Origin: Acidimicrobiia bacterium
GTDB taxonomy: Bacteria; Actinomycetota; Acidimicrobiia; IMCC26256; PALSA-555
DNA length: 9,701 bases
Assembly (NCBI GenBank): GCA_017853455.1
Contig: JAFMJM010000079.1
Location: 1 to 9,701 of the forward strand
Reading direction: 5' to 3'
In this document: positions 1 to 6,537 of the stretch, in pieces
How the letters are laid out: the number at the start of each line of letters is the position of its first letter
Numbering within the stretch: position 1 is the stretch's first letter
Position numbers and translations under genes: made by a program
Notes under the pieces: generated by a model
What the model was told of the DNA's origin: nothing
Databases searched by the model: none
What the model saw: only the letters and a program-made list of their open reading frames with translations

Positions 1-1434
1 GAACTTCCAGTCGGCGGTGCGGGCCTGGCCCTCCTCGTCGATCGCGAGGCAGATCACCGCTGCGCCGTAGTCGCGGGCCAGGGTCATCACCCGGTCGAAC
101 CGTGACCCGGGGCCGTCGCCGTCCTCGAGGTTGGCCGAGTTGAGGATCGCCTTGCCGCCGAAGTGCTGGAGACCCGCCTCCATCACGGGGGGCTCAGTGG
201 AGTCGAGCACCAGCGGGAGGGGTGCCTGGGTGGCGAAGCGGGCCGCCAGGTCGTGCATGTCGGCCACGCCGTCACGACCCACGTAGTCGACGCACAGGTC
301 GAGGACGTGGGCGCCCTCGCGCACCTGCTCGCGGCCCATCTGCACGCAGGTGTCGAGGTCACCCTCGAGCATCGCCTCCCGGAACTTCTTGGAGCCGTTG
401 GCGTTGGTGCGCTCGCCGATGATCAGGACGGAGCGCTCCTGCTCGAACGGCACGTGGGAGTAGACGGAGGCGCACCCCGGCTCGTGCTGCGGGGCGCGCA
501 CGACCGGTGCCCGGCCCGCGAGGCGGTCGACCAGGGCGGCGAGGTGGGCGGGCGTGGTGCCGCAGCACCCGCCGACGACGTTGATCCCGAACTCCTCGAC
601 GAACCGGCCGTGTGCCTCGGCGAACGCCTCGGGGGTGAGGTCGTAGTGGGTGTGGCCGTCGACGATCGAGGGCAGGCCGGCGTTGGGCAGGCACGACAGG
701 AACGTGCGCGAGTGCTGCGCGAGGTAGCGCAGGTGCTCGGTCATCTCGGTCGGCCCGGTCGCGCAGTTGAGTCCGATGACGTCGGGACGGACGGCGTCGA
801 GGGCGGTGAGGGCCGCGCCGATCTCCGAGCCGATCAGCAGCCGACCGGTCGTCTCGACCGTGACCTGCACCATGAGGGGCACGGTGCGCCCGGCGCGGGC
901 CATCGCCCGCCGGCACGCGATCAGCGCCGCCTTGCTCTGGAGGAGGTCCTGGACGGTCTCGACCAGCAGGACGTCGACGCCACCCTCGAGCAGGCCGTCG
1001 ACCATCACCTCGTAGGCGTCGCGCAGCTCGCCGAACGGGATCGCCCCGAGGGAGGGCAGCTTGGTTCCCGGGCCGATCGAGCCGACCACGAACCGGGGGC
1101 GCCCGTCGGCGGCGTACCCGGACGCCACCTCCTTCGCGATCGCCGCCCCCGCCCGGGCGAGCTCGTGGGCCCGCTCGGGGATGGCGTACTCGGTGAGGAC
1201 GGTCGAGAAGGCGCCGAAGGTGTTGGTCTCGACGCCGTCGCAGCCGACCCGGAGGAACGAGTCGTGGAGGTCGGCGATGACGTCGGGGCGGGTGACGTTG
1301 AGCAGCTCGTTGCACCCCTCGAGGTCGGGACCGCCGAAGTCGTCGGCGGTCAGGCCGACGGTCTGGAGGTTGGTTCCGGTCGCACCGTCGAGGACCAGGA
1401 CGCGCTCACGCAGCGCCGCGAGGAAGTCGGACAC
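1..1434 (-). CDS. metH: Cobalamin-dependent methionine synthase, N-terminal part (partial, cut by left edge)
   Basis: Translation gives 478 codons from a GTG at 1434 to the window edge, where the frame is still open. Residues about 5-300 form the homocysteine S-methyltransferase barrel, with the opening LDGATGTNLQ, IGLNCATGP (Cys224) and GGCCGTTP (Cys290/Cys291); these three cysteines are the family's zinc/homocysteine ligands. From about 334 a pterin-binding (methyltetrahydrofolate) domain begins with IIGERTNANGSKKF and continues through VLDLCVDYVGRDG, LDSTEP and AILNSANLEDG. By family knowledge the enzyme transfers the methyl group of 5-methyl-THF through methylcobalamin to homocysteine in the cytoplasm. 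The cobalamin-binding and activation domains should lie beyond the left edge. GTG was chosen because homology begins within a few residues of it and no SD is needed: a TAGCCT hexamer sits 7 nt upstream. It starts 10 nt after the HAD gene stop, but probably has its own promoter. Not seen: whether the C-terminal domains are intact. Confidence 0.96.
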   Translation of the reverse strand, partial: MSDFLAALRERVLVLDGATGTNLQTVGLTADDFGGPDLEGCNELLNVTRPDVIADLHDSFLRVGCDGVETNTFGAFSTVLTEYAIPERAHELARAGAAIAKEVASGYAADGRPRFVVGSIGPGTKLPSLGAIPFGELRDAYEVMVDGLLEGGVDVLLVETVQDLLQSKAALIACRRAMARAGRTVPLMVQVTVETTGRLLIGSEIGAALTALDAVRPDVIGLNCATGPTEMTEHLRYLAQHSRTFLSCLPNAGLPSIVDGHTHYDLTPEAFAEAHGRFVEEFGINVVGGCCGTTPAHLAALVDRLAGRAPVVRAPQHEPGCASVYSHVPFEQERSVLIIGERTNANGSKKFREAMLEGDLDTCVQMGREQVREGAHVLDLCVDYVGRDGVADMHDLAARFATQAPLPLVLDSTEPPVMEAGLQHFGGKAILNSANLEDGDGPGSRFDRVMTLARDYGAAVICLAIDEEGQARTADWKF

Positions 1435-1441
1435 GCGGGCG

Positions 1442-1447
1442 AGGCTA
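1442..1447 (-). promoter_or_regulatory. Possible leaderless -10 element of metH
   Basis: On the minus strand TAGCCT is followed by 7 nt and then the GTG of metH, with no SD in the gap. This spacing would place the transcription start at or next to the start codon, as in leaderless actinobacterial mRNAs. The TAG of the hexamer is also the stop codon of the upstream HAD gene. No good -35 is visible at 16-18 nt (GAATCC is the best match). Inferred from position and similarity only. Confidence 0.4.
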
Positions 1448-2074
1448 CCGGAGGGTCAACGGCGGGATTCCACCCCTGCGGTCGACCAGCACCCCGTGGT
1501 CGGCCCGGGCGAGCAGCTCGGCGTCGCCGTGACTGTCGCCGTACGCGTAGACGTACGCCGGGGCGTCGCCCAGCCAGGCGTCGAGGCGCCGGACCTTCTC
1601 GGGGCCGCGCACGTTGGGGCCGTCGAGCCCGCCCGTGCAGCGGCCGTCGGGCCCGACCGCCACGGCGGTGGCCAGCACGGCTGGGACGCCGAGGAGGGCG
1701 GCGACGGCGTCGAGGTAGAGCGTCAGGGAGGCCGACACGAACACGACCTCGTGCCCGGCCTCCCGGTGGGCGGCGAGGCGGTCCGCCACCTGCGGGTGGA
1801 GGTGGTGGGCGACGACCTGGCGGGCGAAGCGGGCGCCGAGGTCGCGCAGCGACTCCTCGGTCCGACCGGTCAGCAGGCGCTGGACGACGATCGCCTTCGC
1901 GACGTCACGCTGCGCCGGGTCGCGGCGGGCCGCCAGGAGGGCGGGCGCGGCGGCCGCCCCGGCCCGGGCCACGGCACCCGTGCCGCAGGCGATGCGCAGG
2001 TACGGCACGACGTTGTCGCGTGACGACACGGTGCCGTCGAAGTCGAAGGCGGCGACGACGCGGTCGGTGGTCAC
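1445..2074 (-). CDS. HAD-superfamily IB phosphatase, candidate for the DPPR dephosphorylation step
   Basis: This is a 209-residue haloacid dehalogenase hydrolase of the IB (SerB-like, helical C1-cap) type. Motif I is FDFDGT with Asp11 as nucleophile and Asp13 as acid/base; motif II is VFVSAS (Ser114); motif III Lys is probably Lys160; motif IV is YGDSHGD with Asp180 and Asp184 for Mg2+. The cap (about 20-100) has an Ala-rich helix at about 34-50 that could touch a membrane. The GTG at 2074 is 13 nt after the dprE2 stop, with GAGG 9 nt upstream. No signal peptide or clear membrane span is seen. The fold is certain; the substrate is not. Its place directly after ubiA-dprE1-dprE2 suggests it removes the 5-phosphate of polyprenyl-phosphoryl-5-phosphoribose, the step between UbiA and DprE1. 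Phosphoserine phosphatase or another small-molecule phosphatase remains possible. Confidence 0.9.
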   Translation of the reverse strand: MTTDRVVAAFDFDGTVSSRDNVVPYLRIACGTGAVARAGAAAAPALLAARRDPAQRDVAKAIVVQRLLTGRTEESLRDLGARFARQVVAHHLHPQVADRLAAHREAGHEVVFVSASLTLYLDAVAALLGVPAVLATAVAVGPDGRCTGGLDGPNVRGPEKVRRLDAWLGDAPAYVYAYGDSHGDAELLARADHGVLVDRRGGIPPLTLR

Positions 2075-2087
2075 GGTGGGCCCGACC

Positions 2088-2849
2088 TCAGATCGGCAGC
2101 CGACGGAACACGGCCCGCGGGAGGTGGCGCAGGCCCGACATCACGAAGCGCATGGCGGTCGGCACCCACACCGTCTCGGCGCCCCGCGCCAGGCCCGCCA
2201 CGATGGCGTCGGCGGCGGCGTCGGGCGTGGTGGCCAACGGCGCGGCCTCCATGCCCTCGGTCATCTTGGTGTGCACGAACCCGAGGCGCACGACCATGAC
2301 CTTCACGCCGCTGCCCACCAGGCTGTCGCCGAGACCCTGGAGGAAGGCGTCCATCCCGGCCTTCGACGAGCCGTAGACGAAGTTGGAGCGGCGGGCGCGC
2401 TCGCCGGCGACCGACGACAGGGCGACGATGGTGCCGTGGCCCTGGGTCCGGAGACGCTGCGCGAGCGGGACGGCGACCGAGATCGTGCCGAGGTAGTTGA
2501 CCCGGGCCACGTGCAGCGCGGCGTCGACGTCGCGCTCGGCCTCGTCCTGGTCGCCGAGCACGCCGAAGGCGATCAGAGCCACGTCGAAGTCGCCGTGGGC
2601 GTCGAACTGGGCGGCGACGAGCGCCTCGTGGGTCTCGGGGGCGTCGGCGTCGAAGGCGACGACCTCCACGGTGGCGGCCCCGAGACCGCGCAGCTCGTCG
2701 GCGAACGCCGCGCAGGCGTCGGGGTGGTGGGCGGCGAGGACGACGGTCCGGGTCCGCGTCCCGACGAGGCGGCGCACGGTGTGCTGGGCGATGTCGGAGC
2801 CGGCGCCGAACACGAGGATCGACGAGACGTTGCCGAGGGCGTCGCGCAC
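2088..2849 (-). CDS. dprE2: Decaprenylphosphoryl-2-keto-ribose (DPX) reductase, DprE2
   Basis: A 253-residue short-chain dehydrogenase/reductase that reduces the 2-keto intermediate made by DprE1 to polyprenyl-phosphoryl-arabinose, using NAD(P)H. The nucleotide-binding loop is FGAGSDIA (residues 14-21). The catalytic set is Ser145/Ser146 in ALSSVAGE, Tyr159 and Lys163 in NFVYGSSKAG. IAFGVLGD (93-100), AGERARRSNFVYGS (148-161) and the C-terminal LRHLPRAVFRRLPI closely resemble mycobacterial DprE2 as I recall it, which separates this protein from generic SDRs. Length fits the family (about 254). It starts with GTG; an AAAGGA SD lies 6 nt upstream. It follows dprE1 by 46 bp and precedes the HAD gene by 13 bp. 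DprE2 normally works as a complex with DprE1. Confidence 0.95.
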   Translation of the reverse strand: MRDALGNVSSILVFGAGSDIAQHTVRRLVGTRTRTVVLAAHHPDACAAFADELRGLGAATVEVVAFDADAPETHEALVAAQFDAHGDFDVALIAFGVLGDQDEAERDVDAALHVARVNYLGTISVAVPLAQRLRTQGHGTIVALSSVAGERARRSNFVYGSSKAGMDAFLQGLGDSLVGSGVKVMVVRLGFVHTKMTEGMEAAPLATTPDAAADAIVAGLARGAETVWVPTAMRFVMSGLRHLPRAVFRRLPI

Positions 2850-2895
2850 GGGAGGTCCTTTGTGTGGGAGGGGAGCGAGGAGTGGACGGGAGTGG
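2850..2895 (-). other. C-rich, G-poor spacer between dprE1 and dprE2
   Basis: This 46-nt gap is the only sizeable spacer in the ubiA-dprE1-dprE2-HAD run. In the mRNA sense it has 28 C and only 4 G, is rich in CTCC/CCACTCC units, and ends in the dprE2 ribosome binding site. Such C-over-G skew is the composition Rho prefers for loading; equally it may just be an unstructured leader keeping the dprE2 SD open. No hairpin terminator is seen here. Confidence 0.3.
2856..2861 (-). promoter_or_regulatory. Ribosome binding site of dprE2
   Basis: Minus-strand AAAGGA, 6 nt upstream of the GTG at 2849. It fixes the dprE2 start, which also matches the expected N-terminus of the family. Confidence 0.7.
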
Positions 2896-4263
2896 TCAGA
2901 GGCCGAGGCGACGGCCCAGGTCGGACTGCAGGTGGCGGTCGGGGTCGACCCGGTCGCGCACCGCCGTCAGGCCGTCGAGGTCGGGGTACATCGCCCGGAC
3001 CAGGCCGGGGTCGAGGCGGGAGTCCTTGGCGAGGTAGATGCGCCCGCCGGCGTCGACGACCATCCGGTCGAGCCGGTCGAGGAGGTCCGACAGACCGGCG
3101 GCGCCGGCCCCGACGTCGAGCGCGAGGGTCCACCCCGGCGTCGGGAACGACAACGGCCCCGGGTTGCCCGGGCCGAAGCGCTTGAGCACCGCCAGGAACG
3201 ACGCGCACTGCGCGGCGCTCAGCGCCTCGAGCGAGGCCCGGACGGTGTCGGTGGCGGCGTCGGGGACGACGTACTGGTACTGCACGAATCCCCGGCTGCC
3301 GTAGAGGCGGTTCCACTCGCGCACGCCGTCGAGCGGGTGGAAGAACGCGCCGATCGACTCGAGGTGGCCGACCTGGTGGCGGGGGGCCTTGCGGAACCAC
3401 AACTCGTTGAACGCCCGCACGGTGAACCGGTTGAGCAGCCCGTTGGGCACCCACGCCGGCGCGGTGAGGCGGGTGGCGGGGGCGAACTCGCACGCGGTCG
3501 CACGGCGGCGCTCCGGAACGGCTTCGAGCGGGGCGTGGTCGCCGCGGGTGAGCACCGAGCGGCCCAGGTGCGCCCCGGTGGCCAGGCAGTCGATCCAGGC
3601 CACCGAGTAGCGGTAGTCGTCGTCGCCGTCGAGCATCCGGGCCATGACGTCGTCGAGGTCGTCGGCGCGCTCGGTGTCGACCGAGATGAGCGACGTCTCG
3701 ACCGGGATGCACTGCAGCGTGGCCTCGGTGACCACGCCGGTCAGCCCCATCGCCCCGGCCGTTCCCCAGAACAGGTCGGGATCGCTCGCCGGGGTGACCT
3801 CGTGCACGCCGGTGGGGGTGTGGAGGGTGAACGCCAGCACGTGGTTGGCGAACGAGCCCTCGACGTGGTGGTTCTTGCCGTGGATGTCGGCGGCGATGGC
3901 GCCACCCACCGTCACGAAGCGGGTACCGGGGGTGACCGCCACGAACCACCCGAGCGGCACCAGGCGACGCATGAGGGTGTCGAGGCTGACCCCGGCCGCC
4001 ACCCGGACGACGCCGGTGGCGAGATCGATCCCGAGGATGCCGTCGGCGGTGGTGGCGTCGACGACGGTGCCGCCGGCGTTCTGGGCGGCGTCGCCGTAGC
4101 TGCGGCCGAGGCCGCGCGCGATCACGCCGCGCGGACCGGGTGAGCCGAGGAGACCGTCGAGCGTGGCGCGCTCCGTGAGGTCGGCGAGGTCGGTCACCGT
4201 GGCCGCCGACGGGGCGGTCCGGCCCCAGCCGTGCAGCAGGCGGGTCGCGGGCGCGTCAGGCAT
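2896..4263 (-). CDS. dprE1: Decaprenylphosphoryl-beta-D-ribose 2'-oxidase, DprE1 (Cys-to-Ala at the benzothiazinone site)
   Basis: A 455-residue FAD-dependent oxidase of the VAO family (M. tuberculosis DprE1 has 461) that oxidises the ribose C2' of polyprenyl-phosphoryl-ribose, at the membrane/periplasm face, as partner of DprE2. Seen: HGWGRTAPS (11-19), the FAD-binding RGLGRSYGDAAQNAGG (50-65) and GGAIAADIHGKNHH (120-133), then the substrate domain and FGPGNPGPLSFPTPGW (363-378). YLAKDSR carries Lys413, equivalent to catalytic Lys418, and the C-terminus ends SDLGRRLGL. The residue matching Cys387, which benzothiazinones attack, is Ala381 (GCG at 3121-3123): the segment reads WTLALD where the mycobacterial one, from memory, is WNICVD. 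The ATG at 4263 overlaps the ubiA stop by 8 nt, implying translational coupling. No other oxidase in the VAO family fits these motifs as well. Confidence 0.96.
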   Translation of the reverse strand: MPDAPATRLLHGWGRTAPSAATVTDLADLTERATLDGLLGSPGPRGVIARGLGRSYGDAAQNAGGTVVDATTADGILGIDLATGVVRVAAGVSLDTLMRRLVPLGWFVAVTPGTRFVTVGGAIAADIHGKNHHVEGSFANHVLAFTLHTPTGVHEVTPASDPDLFWGTAGAMGLTGVVTEATLQCIPVETSLISVDTERADDLDDVMARMLDGDDDYRYSVAWIDCLATGAHLGRSVLTRGDHAPLEAVPERRRATACEFAPATRLTAPAWVPNGLLNRFTVRAFNELWFRKAPRHQVGHLESIGAFFHPLDGVREWNRLYGSRGFVQYQYVVPDAATDTVRASLEALSAAQCASFLAVLKRFGPGNPGPLSFPTPGWTLALDVGAGAAGLSDLLDRLDRMVVDAGGRIYLAKDSRLDPGLVRAMYPDLDGLTAVRDRVDPDRHLQSDLGRRLGL

Positions 4264-5188
4264 AGACGCCGATGGCGAACGTGATCGCCCAGAGGAGACC
4301 GAGCACCTGGATCACCCGGTCGGCGAACAGCACCTCTTCGGGGGCCCCGGCCTGGCCCTGCTCGACGATGTGCGCGTAGCGCAGGATCGCGAGCACGAAC
4401 GGCACGATCGAGATCTCGAACCACACCTGCGTTCCGGTCGCCGCCTTGTTCTCGAACGCCCAGAGGCAGTAGGCGGTGATCGTGACGCCGGCGGCCACCG
4501 CCCGCACGAAGCTGAGGAACGACCGGGAGTAGGCGGTCAAGGTGGCCCGGTGGGCACCGCTGGCGTCGCCGAGCTCGATCTGCTCCGAATAGCGCTTGCC
4601 CGTCACCATGAACAGCGACGCGCCGCCCGCCACGATCAGGAACCAGTCGGAGAGCACGACGTCGGTGGCGACCCCTCCGGCGATGGCGCGGATGACGAAC
4701 CCGGCGGCGACCATCCCGAGGTCGACGACCGGCTCGTGCTTGAGCCAGGCGCTGTAGGTGAGGGTGACGGCGACGTAGAGCGCCACCATCCCGGCCAGGC
4801 GACCGTGCTGCACCGGGACGGCCACGGCGATCCCGGCCAGCACCAGCACGACGGCCACGACCTTGGCGAGCCGCTCGCTGATGTGCCCGGCGGCGACGGG
4901 CCGGAACTGCTTGGTGGGGTGCGTGCGGTCGGCGACGGCGTCGAGGGCGTCGTTGAAGAAGTAGGTGCCGCTGGCGGCGAGGCAGAACGCCACGAACGCG
5001 ACCGACGCCTGCAGCAGGTGGCGCGGCTCGTCGAGCACGCCGGCCGCCGCCGGGGCGGCGAACACCAGCACGTTCTTGGCCCACTGCTTGGGCCGGGCGG
5101 TCCGCACCAGCGCCCGCCAGGTGGCCGGGACCGGCCGGTCGGGGGCGACGGGCCCGCCGGCCGGAGAAGGGGGTTCGGGCTCGGCCAT
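4256..5188 (-). CDS. ubiA: UbiA-family decaprenyl-phosphate phosphoribosyltransferase (DPPR synthase)
   Basis: A 310-residue polytopic membrane protein of the UbiA superfamily, resembling Rv3806c (about 302 aa). It should transfer phosphoribose from PRPP to polyprenyl phosphate, the first step to polyprenyl-phosphoryl-arabinose. Seen: RTARPKQWAKNVLVFAAP (29-46), the Mg2+/PRPP motif NDALDAVAD (79-87) followed by RTHPTKQFRPVAAG, the second Asp-containing motif YSAWLKHEPVVDLG (145-158), and GKRYSE (197-202). About nine hydrophobic segments are visible from residue 38 to the C-terminus; residues 1-25 are a Pro-rich cytosolic lead. The HPTKxFRPxAAG segment separates it from quinone and chlorophyll prenyltransferases. 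It is the first gene of the operon; the ATG at 5188 has no SD but has TAGCCT 10 nt upstream. The chain length of the prenyl carrier cannot be read from the sequence. Confidence 0.93.
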   Translation of the reverse strand: MAEPEPPSPAGGPVAPDRPVPATWRALVRTARPKQWAKNVLVFAAPAAAGVLDEPRHLLQASVAFVAFCLAASGTYFFNDALDAVADRTHPTKQFRPVAAGHISERLAKVVAVVLVLAGIAVAVPVQHGRLAGMVALYVAVTLTYSAWLKHEPVVDLGMVAAGFVIRAIAGGVATDVVLSDWFLIVAGGASLFMVTGKRYSEQIELGDASGAHRATLTAYSRSFLSFVRAVAAGVTITAYCLWAFENKAATGTQVWFEISIVPFVLAILRYAHIVEQGQAGAPEEVLFADRVIQVLGLLWAITFAIGVYA

Positions 5189-5226
5189 GACGGGGTGCAG
5201 GCTACCGTCGGGGGCCGAGGGGGGTC
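5189..5226. promoter_or_regulatory. Divergent intergenic promoter region (ubiA operon / GT87 gene)
   Basis: Only 38 bp separate the two ATGs. Candidate -10 elements are back to back and overlapping: TAGCCT at 5199-5204 (minus, toward ubiA) and TACCGT at 5203-5208 (plus, toward the glycosyltransferase). The minus element has ATGACC at 5223-5228 as a possible -35 with an 18-nt spacer, lying over the start codon of the other gene. A GAGG-containing G run (5217-5224) may act as SD for the plus gene. The plus -10 is weak, and no operator palindrome is evident. Confidence 0.45.
5199..5204 (-). promoter_or_regulatory. Possible -10 element of the ubiA-dprE1-dprE2-HAD operon
   Basis: Minus-strand TAGCCT, 10 nt upstream of the ubiA ATG, so the mRNA leader would be only a few nucleotides. 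It is the same hexamer as that before metH, and both read GGTAGCCT. Inference from sequence similarity and spacing. Confidence 0.4.
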
Positions 5227-6537
5227 ATGCGTCGCATCTTCGTGATCGGGGGCCTGGTCCTGGTGCTCCTCGGCGCGGTCGACTTCTTCGTGCAGCGCTG
5301 GGACTTCACCGTCGACCAGCCGCCCGTCGACTTCGAGCTCAACTGGGTGGCCGCCAACCGGCTCGTCCACCGGGAGCCGGTCTACGACCGGGCGGCGTCG
5401 CGCGCCGACGGCTTCCGGCTGATCGGGCCCGACATCATCCCCGACTTCTCCCACGACGCCACCTACGCCAGCTTCATCGGCACCCCGGCGACGGCGCTGT
5501 TCTACGTCCCGTTCACCCCCTTCGACCACGACACGGCGGCCGCGCTGTACCGCTGGACCCAGGCCCTGCTGATGGTCGTGGCGATCGCGATCACCGGGTT
5601 CGCGGTGCCGAAGCGGTCGCGCCTGCCGGTGTGGCTGGCGGGGCTCGCCGCCTTCTTCTGGTTCTACCCCGTGCAGGAGTCGCTCGGGCTGGGGCAGGTC
5701 GACGGGTTCATCATGGTGTCGTTGGCGATCGCCTACTGGGCGACGGTGCGCGACCGCTGGCGGGTGGTCGGTGCCGCCCTGGGCGTGGCGACCCTGCTCA
5801 AGATCAGCCCCGGTCTGCTCGTCGTCTACCTCGTGGTGCGCGGGCGCCGGAAGGTCGTGCTGCCGGCGGTGATCAGCGCGGCGGTGCTGCTCGCAACGGC
5901 GGTCGCGGTCGGCCGTCCGGGTGACGTCGTGACCTGGACCACCGACGTGCTGCCGAAGCTGTCGAGGGGTGGCCTGCTGATCAACAACCAGTCGTTCCCG
6001 GCGTGGATGGCCCGGCTGTGGGGTCACGACCTCGACTGGCTCGACCTCAACGCCGGACTCGGGATCTGGCGACCGCTGGCGCCGATCATCGCGATCGGTG
6101 GCATCGCGCTGCTGTGGTGGCTGCGACGGGGACGCCCGCTCGACGTGCTCGAGCCCGCGACGCTCGTCTTCTTCGCGCTGCTGGCCGGCCCGATCAGCTG
6201 GGACCACTACCCGACGTGGATCATCCTCACGCTCATGCTCATGGCCGATCCCGACCGTTGGGAGGGCCGCCGCCGGGCCGAGGTCGCGGTGCTCGGCGTG
6301 GTCGTGGCCGGATCGACCGTCCTCATGCACAAGTTGACGCTGTACGCACGTCCCGACGTGGTCGCGTCCGACTGGACGCGCCGGGTCGAGTCGGGCAGCA
6401 AGACCGTCGCGCTCGGGGGCTACCTCCTGGTGGCGCTGTGGCTGCTGTGGCGGCCGTCGGTGGGGTCCGGGGCCCCCGACCCGGCCCGTACACTCGGCGC
6501 CGATGGCGGAGCGGAAGGTCTACACACGCACGGGTGA
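5227..6537 (+). CDS. GT87-type (DUF2029) polyprenyl-phosphate-sugar-dependent membrane glycosyltransferase
   Basis: A 436-residue polytopic GT-C protein. About ten to twelve hydrophobic segments are visible, for example near 4-20, 108-126, 134-148, 178-204, 210-228, 283-298, 310-340, 351-367 and 395-408. Family-type motifs are seen: VDFELNWVAANRL in the first outer loop, with Asp35 the likely catalytic acid; PATALFYVPF (87-96); LGLGQVDG (153-160); LLKISPGLL (190-198); NNQSFPAW (253-260); and GPISWDHYPTW (321-331). The family includes PimE and the arabinosyltransferase AftC, which take sugar from polyprenyl-phosphate donors outside the membrane. Standing divergent to the arabinose-donor operon, it may use that donor; mannose or another sugar is equally allowed by the motifs. 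The ATG at 5227 has a GAGGGGGG SD; the 3' end overlaps the adenosyltransferase gene by 35 nt. Confidence 0.88.
   Translation: MRRIFVIGGLVLVLLGAVDFFVQRWDFTVDQPPVDFELNWVAANRLVHREPVYDRAASRADGFRLIGPDIIPDFSHDATYASFIGTPATALFYVPFTPFDHDTAAALYRWTQALLMVVAIAITGFAVPKRSRLPVWLAGLAAFFWFYPVQESLGLGQVDGFIMVSLAIAYWATVRDRWRVVGAALGVATLLKISPGLLVVYLVVRGRRKVVLPAVISAAVLLATAVAVGRPGDVVTWTTDVLPKLSRGGLLINNQSFPAWMARLWGHDLDWLDLNAGLGIWRPLAPIIAIGGIALLWWLRRGRPLDVLEPATLVFFALLAGPISWDHYPTWIILTLMLMADPDRWEGRRRAEVAVLGVVVAGSTVLMHKLTLYARPDVVASDWTRRVESGSKTVALGGYLLVALWLLWRPSVGSGAPDPARTLGADGGAEGLHTHG
6489..6494 (+). promoter_or_regulatory. Possible leaderless -10 element of the cobalamin adenosyltransferase gene
   Basis: TACACT stands 8 nt before the ATG at 6503, with no SD between, inside the 3' end of the glycosyltransferase gene. 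It is the best TAnnnT match of the three in this window. No clear -35 is seen. Confidence 0.45.

Noticed and set aside
359..1315. Minus-strand open frame inside metH (318 codons)
   Set aside because: Out of frame with the metH translation, which reads continuously through the zinc-binding and pterin domains; the alternative is Arg/Pro-rich noise.
1454..1459. Minus-strand TTGACC as -35 of the metH promoter
   Set aside because: Only 6 nt separate it from the TAGCCT box; a -35 needs about 16-18 nt.
1445..2074. Calling the HAD protein phosphoserine phosphatase (serB)
   Set aside because: Class IB motifs are shared by several activities; there is no ACT domain or serine-pathway neighbour, and the operon context points elsewhere.
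163..2376. Very long plus-strand open frame (737 codons) antisense to metH and the HAD gene
   Set aside because: It lies opposite three genes with clear catalytic motifs; its translation is Gly/Arg/Val-rich low-complexity, as expected for the mirror frame of high-GC coding DNA.
2850..2895. G-quadruplex on the plus strand of the dprE1-dprE2 spacer
   Set aside because: The G runs of three or more are separated by loops of about 13-14 nt, too long for a convincing quadruplex.
4256..5188. UbiA protein as a quinone or heme prenyltransferase
   Set aside because: The HPTKxFRPxAAG segment, the Rv3806c-like start and the adjoining dprE1/dprE2 fit DPPR synthase; no quinone or heme genes are near.
4636..6330. 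Minus-strand open frame of 564 codons spanning ubiA and the GT87 gene
   Set aside because: It runs across the divergent promoter region and has Arg/Gly/Pro-rich shadow composition, without domain motifs.
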